DNA from: an uncultured Methanobrevibacter sp.
GTDB lineage: Archaea; Methanobacteriota; Methanobacteria; Methanobacteriales; Methanobacteriaceae
Reading direction: 5' to 3'
Assembly (NCBI GenBank): GCA_900319985.1
Contig: ONQL01000008.1
Coordinates: 1 to 64,000 of the forward strand
DNA: 64,000 nucleotides
Positions 27,073 through 36,262 of this stretch are shown here, piece by piece. Below the pieces are notes generated by a model. It worked only from the letters and a program-made list of their open reading frames with translations. It was not told where the DNA came from and searched no databases. How positions within the stretch are numbered: position 1 is the stretch's first letter; the number at the start of each line of letters is the position of its first letter. A program made the translations under genes and the position numbers.

Positions 27073-27792
27073 CTATTCACAAATTTCGTTAATAATCGAT
27101 AGTGCATTGAGTGACCTTGGAAAGCCAATATAAGGTAAAACTATTGTTATGGCTGAGACTAATTTCTCTTTGGTATTTCCAACAGACAAATTACCTTGAG
27201 TATGACCTCTAAGCTGGTTTTCACAACCACCAAGTGTCGCAATGAAAACAAAAGTGATTAGTTCCCTTTGCTTATCGTTTAAACCGTCACGAGTGTAAAA
27301 ATCACCAAAGCAAAATCCTTCTAGAAAAGTGTTGAAGTGTTTCTGACCTTCAGGAGTATTGTCATTCATTGCCTGAATCATTTCAGCTCCAAAATACTTA
27401 TCCTGAATTTCACGTCCCTTTTGACGCCTGTCTTCGGAAGTTGTATTTGACCTGTTTTCCAAAGGTAAATCAATCCCCTTTTTGTCAAACACTTTAATTA
27501 CAACTCCGAAGAAATTGTGTGCCCGACCAAATCCGACATAAGGTACAGACTGATAGAGCAATTCCTTAACCTCTTCCGGAGTTACGTATTTATTAACTGA
27601 CGAAAGCAAAATCTTTTTAAAAGCCTTAGGTGACTGACAGGCAATCAGTGAAGCCAATGTCACCAATACTGATTCTTTTTGAGTTAATGTAGAGTATTCA
27701 TATACTTCATTGAAAGCAAATCTTTTAAATATCTCATGAAATTCCGGGTCATTTTTCTGAATCCTTCCAAAATTGTCGTATAAATCATTCAT
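27073..27792 (-). CDS. Carboxymuconolactone decarboxylase-family protein, two-domain
   Basis: The 239-residue protein has two AhpD/CMD-like halves. The first contains LVTLASLIACQSPKAFKKILLSSVNKYVTPEEVKELLYQSVPYVGFGRAHN (about 43-93). The second contains REELITFVFIATLGG-like and SVGNTKEKLVSAITIVLPYIGFPRSLNAL. The family includes decarboxylases and peroxidase partners, and the usual C-x-x-C pair of AhpD is not visible, so the role is unknown. It lies 51 bases upstream of the glutamate synthase-like gene on the same strand. Confidence 0.82.
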   Translation of the reverse strand: MNDLYDNFGRIQKNDPEFHEIFKRFAFNEVYEYSTLTQKESVLVTLASLIACQSPKAFKKILLSSVNKYVTPEEVKELLYQSVPYVGFGRAHNFFGVVIKVFDKKGIDLPLENRSNTTSEDRRQKGREIQDKYFGAEMIQAMNDNTPEGQKHFNTFLEGFCFGDFYTRDGLNDKQRELITFVFIATLGGCENQLRGHTQGNLSVGNTKEKLVSAITIVLPYIGFPRSLNALSIINEICE

Positions 27793-27911
27793 AATAATAT
27801 CTTTAATTTTGTTAAATAATTAAATTTCCGATTTGTCATAGAAATATGATGATGCTGGCTGGTACTTAGGAGAATTTGTAAAAAAAGAGATTAAGCAAAG
27901 AAATAATGCTC

Positions 27912-27950
27912 AATAAAAAAAAAGTAAAGATAAGGGAATCATTCTCCCTT
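27912..27950 (-). terminator. Hairpin/T-tract terminator after symporter operon
   Basis: On the minus strand AAGGGA and TCCCTT pair (27932-27950) and are followed by TTTACTTTTTTTTT. The stem overlaps the stop of the small accessory protein gene, so it ends the symporter transcript. Confidence 0.65.
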
Positions 27951-28052
27951 ATTCCAGTTCACAATACCATAAACAATACATAAAAGTGTGGATAAAATAA
28001 TTCCAACATAAACTCCCCAAATCAATGGGTCCTCTATTCCTAAAATCATCAT
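27939..28052 (-). CDS. Symporter small accessory protein (37 aa)
   Basis: This 37-residue gene is absent from ordinary long-ORF lists. Its ATG shares its first base with the symporter's TAA stop (TAATG), so it should be made by translational coupling. The product starts MMILGIEDPLIWGVYVG and has one membrane segment (about 11-30) ending in VNWNKGE. Small proteins of this pattern accompany many prokaryotic solute:sodium symporters. The exact function is not established. Confidence 0.75.
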   Translation of the reverse strand: MMILGIEDPLIWGVYVGIILSTLLCIVYGIVNWNKGE

Positions 28053-29662
28053 TATACATCACTTCCTTTTTTGTCTATGTTTTCAAATGCTTTGTCAACC
28101 ACCTCTTGAGCAGGAGGCTTGGTAAGTAAACTTACTACTATTACAAATATTGCTGAAACCGGAACAGCAATTAGCATCACATCAATAAACGGCCATGGTG
28201 CTGCAGGCAAGAGTGTATCAATACCAAATATGAATTTACAAATTCCAAGACCAACTGCAGTCTTTTTGAATACAAACATTAACCAGAACAGACTTACGAA
28301 TGTTCCGGACAATATTCCTGCAATTGCTCCAAGTCTTGTAATTCCTTTCCAATAAAGTGCACCTAAAAATACCGGCAGGAATGCTGCTGCACAGATTTCA
28401 AAGAATAAACTAGTTCCAAGTGCAACCACACTTCCAGGAAGTGAAAATGCCATAACCAATGCTAAAATAATAGCTATTAAAATACCCACTCTGGAAATTG
28501 ATACTTGATCCAATTTTTGTTTTGATTTGTCTCTTAAAGTGTGATATATATCCACACCAAATGCGGTTCCCTGAGTATGCAATTGTGAGGATATGGTTGA
28601 CATTGCAGCCGCAATTAAGGACAATAAGAAAATATATACAAACCATTCAGGCAATGCCATTGTAATGAATGTAGGAATAATCTTATCAATATTTCCTCCA
28701 ACAACATCCACTGCAATTTTACCTAATTTATCCATGAAATATACATTTGAAAGTGATCCTACAATGTAAGCAGTTGTAGGCATGATTGCAATGAATATTC
28801 CACCAATCAAAACAGACCTGTTCAATTCCATATCAGATTTAACAGTCATGAATCTTACAATTAATGAAGGTTGTGCGAGTACCCCAATACCCACACCAAT
28901 TAATGTAGATGAAACTAAAGACCACCAGAATGGTGTTCCGAATTCCGGGAACGAAGTCCAACCCGTTCCACCAGTAGCCAAAGCATCGGCAGGATACAAG
29001 TTACCCATATTCGTAAGTGCAGTATTTGCAGTATCGATTCCGCCAAGCAACCAATATATAAATACAAGCAGGAACACCATAGCTAAAACCATTATTGTTC
29101 CCTGAAGTGCATCAGTATACATTACACCACGTATACCACCAAATAGAACATAAAATGTAATAATGATTGATAAAATTAAAAGTGCGATACTGAAATCAAT
29201 CAATAGAGATGATTCCAAAAATCTAGCTGCACCAATCAATACAACAGCTGCATAGATTGGCATTGCACAAAAAATAATTAATCCAGATACTGACTGAATA
29301 AATTTACTGTCAAAACGTTTACCTAAAAACTCGGGAAAAGTCAATGATTCCAATGCATGACCCATACGTCGAGTTCTTTTTCCTAAAAATACAAAAGCGA
29401 TGAACACACCAATAATGATATTCAAGAATGCTAACCATAAAACACTCATACCATATTGGCCCGCAACACCTCCAAAACCAACAATAGCTGCCGTTGAAAT
29501 AAACGTAGCACCATAACTCATTGCCATGATAAATGGATGTGTATCTTTACCAGCTATCATAAAATCTTCAGAGGAATTAGTTTTTTTGTATGCATAATAG
29601 CCTACAAGAACCAAAGCAAAAATGTAGACTATAAATACAATTGCCAAAATCATTACATCCAT
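28052..29662 (-). CDS. Sodium:solute symporter (SSS family)
   Basis: The 536-residue protein has about 13 membrane segments, with SSS motifs SSEDFMIAGKD, ISTAAIVGFGG and the FGGIRGVMYTDALQG loop. The substrate could be an organic acid, amino acid or other solute; it cannot be read from sequence. It is followed by the 37-residue accessory protein and is divergent from the CoA ligase gene, sharing a promoter region. Confidence 0.9.
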   Translation of the reverse strand: MDVMILAIVFIVYIFALVLVGYYAYKKTNSSEDFMIAGKDTHPFIMAMSYGATFISTAAIVGFGGVAGQYGMSVLWLAFLNIIIGVFIAFVFLGKRTRRMGHALESLTFPEFLGKRFDSKFIQSVSGLIIFCAMPIYAAVVLIGAARFLESSLLIDFSIALLILSIIITFYVLFGGIRGVMYTDALQGTIMVLAMVFLLVFIYWLLGGIDTANTALTNMGNLYPADALATGGTGWTSFPEFGTPFWWSLVSSTLIGVGIGVLAQPSLIVRFMTVKSDMELNRSVLIGGIFIAIMPTTAYIVGSLSNVYFMDKLGKIAVDVVGGNIDKIIPTFITMALPEWFVYIFLLSLIAAAMSTISSQLHTQGTAFGVDIYHTLRDKSKQKLDQVSISRVGILIAIILALVMAFSLPGSVVALGTSLFFEICAAAFLPVFLGALYWKGITRLGAIAGILSGTFVSLFWLMFVFKKTAVGLGICKFIFGIDTLLPAAPWPFIDVMLIAVPVSAIFVIVVSLLTKPPAQEVVDKAFENIDKKGSDV

Positions 29663-29904
29663 AAATAATTACCTCTTAAAAAGAAATATTAAAAATATAA
29701 TTCAATATTACAATTATTTATATACTATAAAATGATATATAAACATTAGCATAAAGATACATTAATGTACAATAAAGTACATTAATATTATTGGTCAAAA
29801 TACACTAAAATTCAGACAATTATATTAAACAGCATTATAAATTTTTATAGTACTTCGAGCCAATAATTAAACATATTAAAAAAAATTATTAAAATAGGGA
29901 TACT
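29663..29904. promoter_or_regulatory. Divergent promoter region with TACATTAAT repeats
   Basis: This 242-base region separates the symporter from the CoA ligase. TACATTAAT occurs at 29758-29766 and 29778-29786, exactly 20 bases apart. The first copy is part of a perfect 12-base palindrome TACATTAATGTA. TATA-like sequences lie toward each gene (about 29718-29732 and about 29836-29848). The repeat looks like an operator for both directions. Confidence 0.5.
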
Positions 29905-31206
29905 ATGTTTTGGAATGAAAAAGCAGAATGTATGAGCAAAGATGAAAAAGAAGCCCTTCAACTTGAAAGACTTCAGAAAACTGTCAAGCATGCTTATGAA
30001 AACATTGAATTTTATAAAAAAAGATTTGATGAAATTGGATTAAAGCCAGAAGACATAAAAACTTTAAAAGATATCGAAAAAATACCATTTACAACAAAAA
30101 GTGATTTAAGAGAAGCATACCCCTTAGGATTGCTAGCAGTTCCACGTGAAGAAATTGTAGAAGTTCATGCATCATCTGGAACAACAGGCAAACCAACAGT
30201 AACCGCATATACACAATATGACTTAGATATTTGGGGAGAATGTATTGCACGTGGTCTTAAAATGGCTGGTGCTGAAAAAGAATATATTATCCAAAATGCA
30301 TATGGATATGGTTTATTTACTGGAGGTTTCGGTATTCACCACGGTGGAAATAAAATGGGCGCAATAACCTTGCCAATTTCTGCAGGAAATACAAAAAGGC
30401 AGCTTGACACCATGGTAGATTTCCAAAGTGACATACTAACTTGTACCCCTTCATATGCAGCGTACCTTGGAGAATCAAGAGAAAAAGCTGGAATTCCATT
30501 AGAAGACATTAATCTCAAAGCAGGAATACATGGAGCAGAAATGTGGACCAGTGAGCTGAGAAATAGAATTGAAACCTCTCTTGGAATTAAAGCCTACAAC
30601 ATTTATGGATTAACCGAAGTAATGGGCCCCGGAGTTGCTCAGGAATGTGGCGAACAAAATGGAATGCACATTCAAGATGATCATTTCTACCCAGAAATCA
30701 TCAACTCAGAAACCGGTGAAACATTAGATTATGGTGAAAAAGGAGAACTTGTTTTAACATCACTAACCAAAACTGGAATGCCTATTTTAAGATTTAGAAC
30801 AAAAGACCTAACTTCATTGATTGATGAAAAATGTAAATGTGGAAGAACAACCGTCAGAATGACAAGAATCACTGGAAGAAGTGATGACATGCTTAAAATC
30901 AAAGGAGTAATGGTATTCCCATCACAAATCGAAAAGGCATTACTCAAAATCAAAGGTATCAGTCCTAATTATATGATTCATGTAACAAGACCAGACATTC
31001 TTGATGAAGTCGAAGTTAAGGTAGAAGCTTCCAAAGAGTTATTCTCCGATGAAATGAAAGAAATGGAAAAAGTAGAAAAACAAATCCAAGCATCAATTAG
31101 ATCAGAAACTGGTTTAAGAGTAGATGTAACATTATGTGAACCAGAATCACTTCCAAGAAGCGAGGGCAAAGCTGTTCGTGTAATTGATGAAAGGAATTTT
31201 GAATAG
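29905..31206 (+). CDS. paaK: Phenylacetate-CoA ligase family (aryl-acid:CoA ligase)
   Basis: The 433-residue protein has the PaaK signature [14 protein letters not shown] (about 90-103), [24 protein letters not shown], and the C-terminal region [21 protein letters not shown] and [13 protein letters not shown]. It activates an arylacetic acid with ATP to a CoA thioester. With the adjacent ACT protein and the nearby indolepyruvate oxidoreductase it fits aromatic amino acid synthesis or degradation via aryl-acetyl-CoA. The symbol is by family; indoleacetate or another acid may be the substrate. Confidence 0.9.
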   Translation: MFWNEKAECMSKDEKEALQLERLQKTVKHAYENIEFYKKRFDEIGLKPEDIKTLKDIEKIPFTTKSDLREAYPLGLLAVPREEIVEVHASSGTTGKPTVTAYTQYDLDIWGECIARGLKMAGAEKEYIIQNAYGYGLFTGGFGIHHGGNKMGAITLPISAGNTKRQLDTMVDFQSDILTCTPSYAAYLGESREKAGIPLEDINLKAGIHGAEMWTSELRNRIETSLGIKAYNIYGLTEVMGPGVAQECGEQNGMHIQDDHFYPEIINSETGETLDYGEKGELVLTSLTKTGMPILRFRTKDLTSLIDEKCKCGRTTVRMTRITGRSDDMLKIKGVMVFPSQIEKALLKIKGISPNYMIHVTRPDILDEVEVKVEASKELFSDEMKEMEKVEKQIQASIRSETGLRVDVTLCEPESLPRSEGKAVRVIDERNFE

Positions 31207-31214
31207 GTGATACA

Positions 31215-31646
31215 ATGGTAGTTCAACAAATTTCAATATTTATAGAAAACAAAGAGGGAAGAATTAAAAAAGCTATTGACACATTAGCTAAAGAAAACAT
31301 TAACATTCGCGCACTTTCAATAGCCGATACAACAAAATACGGAATTTTAAGATTAATCGTTTCCGACAATGAAAAGGCAATTAATGCACTTGAAAAAGAC
31401 GGTTTCGTTGTAAAAGAAAATGATGTTATCATAGTAGCAGTTCCTGATGAACCAAACGGATTAAATTCCACATTAGCAATCTTTGATGAAAAAGGAATCA
31501 ATTTAGAATACTTATATGCATTTGTAAGTAGTAAAACTGATGAAGCTATAGTAGTTATGAGATTGGAAAATATGGAAAAAGCTATTGGAGTTTTAGAAGA
31601 TAGTGATGCCAACATTTTAAACACTGATGACATTAAAGAACTTTAG
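31215..31646 (+). CDS. ACT-domain protein (tandem ACT)
   Basis: The 143-residue protein consists of two ACT domains (about 1-70 and 75-143; first with QISIFIENKEGRIKKAIDTL, second with STLAIFDEKGINLEYLYAF). ACT domains bind amino acids and regulate linked enzymes. It begins 9 bases after the ligase gene and commonly accompanies PaaK-type ligases, suggesting feedback by an aromatic amino acid. Confidence 0.9.
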   Translation: MVVQQISIFIENKEGRIKKAIDTLAKENINIRALSIADTTKYGILRLIVSDNEKAINALEKDGFVVKENDVIIVAVPDEPNGLNSTLAIFDEKGINLEYLYAFVSSKTDEAIVVMRLENMEKAIGVLEDSDANILNTDDIKEL

Positions 31647-31687
31647 AAAAGATTAAAATCTTTTCTATAACTTATTTTTATTTTTTT
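31645..31687 (+). terminator. Hairpin/T-rich terminator after the ACT gene
   Basis: AGAAAAGATT (31645-31654) and AATCTTTTCT (31657-31666) form a near-perfect stem overlapping the ACT stop codon and are followed by TTATTTTTATTTTTTT. This ends the CoA ligase/ACT transcript. Confidence 0.65.
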
Positions 31688-31842
31688 AGATTAGAATATC
31701 AAAGAACTTCTGTTTTTTAGCCATATATTAATAATAACATCTAATATAAACTAATTTTTAAAATCCAATACTAAATGAAACAAAAAAAACTAAAAAAATG
31801 CCAAAAACATGAAAAAAAAAAGAAAAAAGTAAAGAAAAATAG

Positions 31843-32121
31843 CTAGAATTCTTTAATCATCTTAGCCACATCTTCTTTTGAATAACCTAAACGAACAAAA
31901 AGATTTTTAAGAGATTCATTTTCAGGAATTGAACCCAATTCCCTCCAACTTTTAAAGTCATTTTTTAAAATACCATTGATTAAAAGTTGAATAGTGATTA
32001 AATCATCACTTTTAACAGCAATAAATGCATCTTCATCAGCAAAAACATTGTCCGGATCAATTAAAGTAAGTTTGCCTGTTACATCTTTTTTTACAATTGC
32101 ATTATCAATTTTGTAAGTCAT
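31843..32121 (-). CDS. Small protein of unknown function (92 aa)
   Basis: The protein has 92 residues from the ATG at 32121. It is acidic and helical, with the segment LGYSKEDVAKMIKEF at the end. No family is recognised. It follows the indolepyruvate oxidoreductase genes after about 55 bases on the same strand, and a T-rich tract (reverse complement of 31808-31842) lies beyond its stop. It may be co-transcribed with iorAB, but a functional link is not shown. Confidence 0.65.
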   Translation of the reverse strand: MTYKIDNAIVKKDVTGKLTLIDPDNVFADEDAFIAVKSDDLITIQLLINGILKNDFKSWRELGSIPENESLKNLFVRLGYSKEDVAKMIKEF

Positions 32122-32175
32122 AATACCACAACTCTTCACTTACTAAAAACTTTATTTTAAATAGTATTTAAATAT

Positions 32176-32760
32176 TTAACCTTTAATGGATTTATATCCA
32201 CTTTCAATAGCTTTTAAATTCATATCATGGAATTTCGGTTTCAAATTATTTTTCATTGCATCAATGACAGAATCCTTTGATAACGGGAACTTATCATCCG
32301 CAGTCACAGCACCCAACAAAACCATATTCAATGCCAAAACACTTCCAGCATCAATAGCCAAATTGGTTCCATCAATAGGAAGAACATGCTTAAAATTCTC
32401 TTTTAAAGTTTTAGTTATACTGTCAACACTCGGATAAGCCTTATCTGATGAAGAAGGAATAATTGGATGAGTATTATATACAATTTTAGTTTCACTGTTT
32501 ACCTTATCCAATCCCCTTATGGTTTCAATCGGTTCAAAAGAAAGCAACATGTCTGCACCATGATTTGGAATGATTGAAGAATTGTATCCTCCAATTTTTA
32601 ATTCAGTAGAAACAGACCCACCTCTTTGGGACATTCCATGAATTTCACTCATGACTACATCCAAACCCTGATTCATTGCAGCTTCACCTATGATTGTAGA
32701 GGTTTTAATAATTCCTTGACCCCCAACACCGCAAATATATATACTATAATGATTATCCAT
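32176..32760 (-). CDS. iorB: Indolepyruvate:ferredoxin oxidoreductase beta subunit
   Basis: The 194-residue protein is the gamma-type subunit of 2-oxoacid:ferredoxin oxidoreductases: YICGVGGQGIIKTSTIIGEAA at the start, SEIHGMSQRGGSVSTELK (about 40-57). With the adjacent alpha subunit it oxidatively decarboxylates aryl-pyruvates to aryl-acetyl-CoA with ferredoxin as acceptor. It begins 4 bases after iorA. Confidence 0.94.
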   Translation of the reverse strand: MDNHYSIYICGVGGQGIIKTSTIIGEAAMNQGLDVVMSEIHGMSQRGGSVSTELKIGGYNSSIIPNHGADMLLSFEPIETIRGLDKVNSETKIVYNTHPIIPSSSDKAYPSVDSITKTLKENFKHVLPIDGTNLAIDAGSVLALNMVLLGAVTADDKFPLSKDSVIDAMKNNLKPKFHDMNLKAIESGYKSIKG

Positions 32761-32764
32761 TTTC

Positions 32765-34657
32765 TCACCTACCTGCCTCTAAAGCTCCATACTTACAAAC
32801 TTGAATACATACGTTACATCCATCACATTGTGATTGGTCAATGACAATTTTTCCATTAATTTTTGAAATGGCAGGACATGCAAGTTCACTTACACATTTA
32901 TCACAATTATTACAATTACCTTCAACCAATTTAACAGGAGGTTTTCTAGTCAAACCTTTAATTAATGTACATGGAGCTTTTGATACAATTACAGCTGCAT
33001 CATTTCTTTCAAATGCTTCTTTATAAGTTTTAACAACTTGCTCTAAATTAAATGGATTGATTACACGCACATAATCACATCCGCAAGCCAAAGCCAATTT
33101 ACGAATAGATATTTCAGGTGCTTCATCACCCATTCCATCAACCGGAATACCAGGATTAGGTTGACCTCCAGTCATTGCAGTAATCCTATTGTCCAAAACA
33201 GTCAATACAAAATTATGTTTGTTGTGAACTGCATTTATTAATGGAGAAATACCGCTGTGGAAAAATGTTGAATCCCCAATGAAGCTTGCCACTTTCTGGT
33301 CGGTTGAAACAGAAAATCCGCAACCGTCACCAACACTTGAACCCATGGACAGCAAATAATCTGCCGCATTATATGGAGGGTTTATACCTAAAGTATAACA
33401 TCCAATATCTGATGCAAACACAACATCATCTGCCTTCAATCCAAGCTCACCAATAGCTTTGTTGATTCCATAATACATTGCCCTGTGAGGACATCCGGCA
33501 CATAAAACAGGTGCACGGGACGGAATATCCTGAGATAATTTTTCCAGACTTGAAGAATAACTAGCGGATTCATTTTCATCAAAATTCAATATTTTATTGA
33601 ATCCTTCGCCAACAACATCAGAATTAAATTCATGATAAAGTGGGAATGTTCCGTCCAATTTACCGTGAACAATTACATCCAACTTTTTAGCACCGATTGT
33701 GGCCAATGTTTCTTTTTCTATTATTGGATCAACTTCCTCAACAATGAACACCTCATCCAAATCACTTAAAAACTCAGCCACTTTCTTTTGTGGGAAAGGA
33801 TATGAAAATCCCAATTTTAAAATATCCGCATCTAACTCATTGAATTTGACAACATCATGAGCATAGTTATAAGCACTGCTTGAAGAAATCACACCATATT
33901 TCTTATCACTTGCAAAATTCACTTCACTATTTAAATCACTGGCATTGGCAATAGTTTCAATCTCATGTATTTTATCCCATAATTTAACATGCATTTCTCC
34001 GGCAAAAGCAGGTACCGGAACAAATTGAGACGGATCTTTTTTAAAGTGGCCCCTTTTCCAGTGATTATCATTGTTTGATGAGTTATCATTAACGTCACCG
34101 AATTCCACAACCCCTCTCATATGAGACACACGAGTTGTTGTCCTAACGATTACTGGAATTTGGAATTGTTCAGATAAATCAAATGCATATTTGACCATGT
34201 CCTTTACTTCCTGACAGTTAGACGGTTCCAAAATAGGAACATTAGCTAATCTGGCATAATTACGTGTGTCCTGTTCATTTTGAGATGAAAAAAGTGAAGG
34301 ATCATCTGCAGACAAGATAACCATTCCTCCTCGGACTCCAGAATAAGCAGTAGTCATGAAAGAATCTGCAGCTACATTCATACCCACATGTTTCATAAAT
34401 GTAAATGAACGTAGCCCTGAAGCGGCAGCAGTAGCTGCAACCTCCATAGCAACTTTTTCATTAGTAGAAAACTCAAAATAAATATTAGCTTCTTTAGCCA
34501 ATACTGATAATACATTTCCAATTTCTGATGAAGGAGTTCCCGGATAAGTGGCTGCAATAGAAACACCTGCCTCTATCACTCCTCTTACAGCAGCCTCATT
34601 ACCTAACAAAAATTGTTTTTCGCCACTAACTCCTGTAACTAATTCTTTTAAATTCAT
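32765..34657 (-). CDS. iorA: Indolepyruvate:ferredoxin oxidoreductase alpha subunit
   Basis: The 630-residue protein has the N-terminal pyrimidine-binding domain (GNEAAVRGVIEAGVSIAATYPGTPSSEI), the TPP-binding GCPHRAMYYG and SVGDGCGFS, then GDSTFFHSG and LDNRITAMTGGQPNPG. Two C-terminal [4Fe-4S] motifs follow: CNNCDKCVSELACP and CDGCNVCIQVCKYG. This is the complete archaeal IorA architecture. Together with iorB it acts on aromatic 2-oxoacids; with the nearby CoA ligase it may run in either direction. Confidence 0.95.
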   Translation of the reverse strand: MNLKELVTGVSGEKQFLLGNEAAVRGVIEAGVSIAATYPGTPSSEIGNVLSVLAKEANIYFEFSTNEKVAMEVAATAAASGLRSFTFMKHVGMNVAADSFMTTAYSGVRGGMVILSADDPSLFSSQNEQDTRNYARLANVPILEPSNCQEVKDMVKYAFDLSEQFQIPVIVRTTTRVSHMRGVVEFGDVNDNSSNNDNHWKRGHFKKDPSQFVPVPAFAGEMHVKLWDKIHEIETIANASDLNSEVNFASDKKYGVISSSSAYNYAHDVVKFNELDADILKLGFSYPFPQKKVAEFLSDLDEVFIVEEVDPIIEKETLATIGAKKLDVIVHGKLDGTFPLYHEFNSDVVGEGFNKILNFDENESASYSSSLEKLSQDIPSRAPVLCAGCPHRAMYYGINKAIGELGLKADDVVFASDIGCYTLGINPPYNAADYLLSMGSSVGDGCGFSVSTDQKVASFIGDSTFFHSGISPLINAVHNKHNFVLTVLDNRITAMTGGQPNPGIPVDGMGDEAPEISIRKLALACGCDYVRVINPFNLEQVVKTYKEAFERNDAAVIVSKAPCTLIKGLTRKPPVKLVEGNCNNCDKCVSELACPAISKINGKIVIDQSQCDGCNVCIQVCKYGALEAGR

Positions 34658-34766
34658 TATATTTTCCTCAAAAATATCATTTAATACAATATATTATATA
34701 ATAGTTTAAGATATAAATAGTATATTATAATATTTTATAAGCTTTATAATAATTGGAGGGGAAATG

Positions 34767-36242
34767 ATGATTAAAGTATATGTTTCAAGATTCAATAGTG
34801 AAACCGATGCAGAACCTCATTTGGAGTGTTATGAAATCGAAAAAACACCCCATATGAAAGTACTTGATGCACTTCAAGCTATTAATAAAAAATATGATGC
34901 GGACATCAGCTTTAGAAGTTCATGTAGGGCAGGACAATGTGGATCATGCGGAATATTGTTTAAAGGAAATGGTGCACTTGCCTGTCAAAAGGAAATTAAG
35001 GATGGAGCGATAATTGAACCGCTGAACTTCCCTGTCATTAAAGATTTGATTGTTGATAAATCAAGTATCGAAGCCAAAGTAAAAGATTTAGAGTTATCCC
35101 TCCAATGTGACCATAAATGTAGCGAGCTTGATACTTCAATTACAAAAGAAGACACTCGAGATACAAAAAAGGTAAGAAGTTGTATAGAATGTTATTCCTG
35201 TCTTTCAACATGCCCTGTTGTCAATATAGCAACAGAGGAATTTGGTGGACCTTACTTAATGAGATATATTGACAAGTTTGAAACCGATCCAAGAGAAAAC
35301 TTTGACAGACTTAAAGAAGCACTGGATGAAGGTTTATACAAATGTACCAGCTGCGGAAAATGCCTTGCAGTTTGTCCTAAAAACATTAACACATTCGGTG
35401 ATGCGATTGAAAAGATGAGAGCAATTGCGGTTGCAAATGGTTCAGGCCCACTTCCAGAGCATGTTGCATTTAAAGAAAACATTTTGGAAAGTGGAAGGTC
35501 AATTAAAACCGACAAAACACCATTTGTTGAACAGGCTGAAAATTATAAAGGCTCAAAAATCGCATTCTTTACAGGGTGTATGGTTGACTACAAATTCCCT
35601 GAAATCGGACAAATGCTGGTTGATGTTTTAAAAGAGAATGGCATAGACATTGATGTTCCAGAAGGACAGGTCTGCTGTGGCTCACCATTATTGAGGACAG
35701 GTCAGACAGACATAGTTCAAGACCTTGTTGATAAAAATAAAGAAGTTTTCAAGGATTACGACACAATTATTACAATCTGTTCAGGTTGCGGAGCTACACT
35801 TAAAAATAATCATCCAGAATTCGGTTCCAAATTGAATGTGATGGATATAAGCGAATTTCTAGTGGATAAACTGGATACCGACAAATTGAAAGAGGTGGAC
35901 ATGACTGTTACCTACCACGACCCATGTCATTTAGGCAGAGGCCAAGGCATTAAAGATGCCCCTCGTGACATTATTGAAAAGATTCCTGGAGTCACATTTA
36001 ATGAAATGAAATATCCGTGCCAATGTTGTGGAGCCGGAGGAGGAATCAAATCTGGAAAACCTGAAATTGCCTTAGATTTAGCTAAATCAAAAGCAGAGAT
36101 GGTTAAAGAAACTGGAGCGGATGCAGTAATTACAATTTGTCCGTTTTGTGAATTAAATATTCAGGACGGATTGGATTCAATCGGATGTGAAGATATCAAA
36201 ACAATGCATTTACTTGAATTATTAACAAAAGCTTATGAATAA
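34767..36242 (+). CDS. tfrB: Thiol:fumarate reductase iron-sulfur subunit (TfrB)
   Basis: The 491-residue protein has an N-terminal plant-type 2Fe-2S domain (SCRAGQCGSCGI, about 55-66), two [4Fe-4S] motifs (CIECYSCLSTCP and CTSCGKCLAVCP, about 130-205), and two C-terminal CCG-type domains (GCMVDYKF, QVCCGSPLLRTG, HDPCHLGRG, QCCGAGGG). This is the fused HdrD-like plus SdhB-like layout of TfrB, which oxidises coenzyme M and coenzyme B to the heterodisulfide while reducing fumarate to succinate with TfrA. The second of two ATGs is chosen: GGAGGGG lies 5 bases before it. Confidence 0.95.
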   Translation: MIKVYVSRFNSETDAEPHLECYEIEKTPHMKVLDALQAINKKYDADISFRSSCRAGQCGSCGILFKGNGALACQKEIKDGAIIEPLNFPVIKDLIVDKSSIEAKVKDLELSLQCDHKCSELDTSITKEDTRDTKKVRSCIECYSCLSTCPVVNIATEEFGGPYLMRYIDKFETDPRENFDRLKEALDEGLYKCTSCGKCLAVCPKNINTFGDAIEKMRAIAVANGSGPLPEHVAFKENILESGRSIKTDKTPFVEQAENYKGSKIAFFTGCMVDYKFPEIGQMLVDVLKENGIDIDVPEGQVCCGSPLLRTGQTDIVQDLVDKNKEVFKDYDTIITICSGCGATLKNNHPEFGSKLNVMDISEFLVDKLDTDKLKEVDMTVTYHDPCHLGRGQGIKDAPRDIIEKIPGVTFNEMKYPCQCCGAGGGIKSGKPEIALDLAKSKAEMVKETGADAVITICPFCELNIQDGLDSIGCEDIKTMHLLELLTKAYE

Positions 36243-36262
36243 TTATCTAGAAGTTGATTAAT

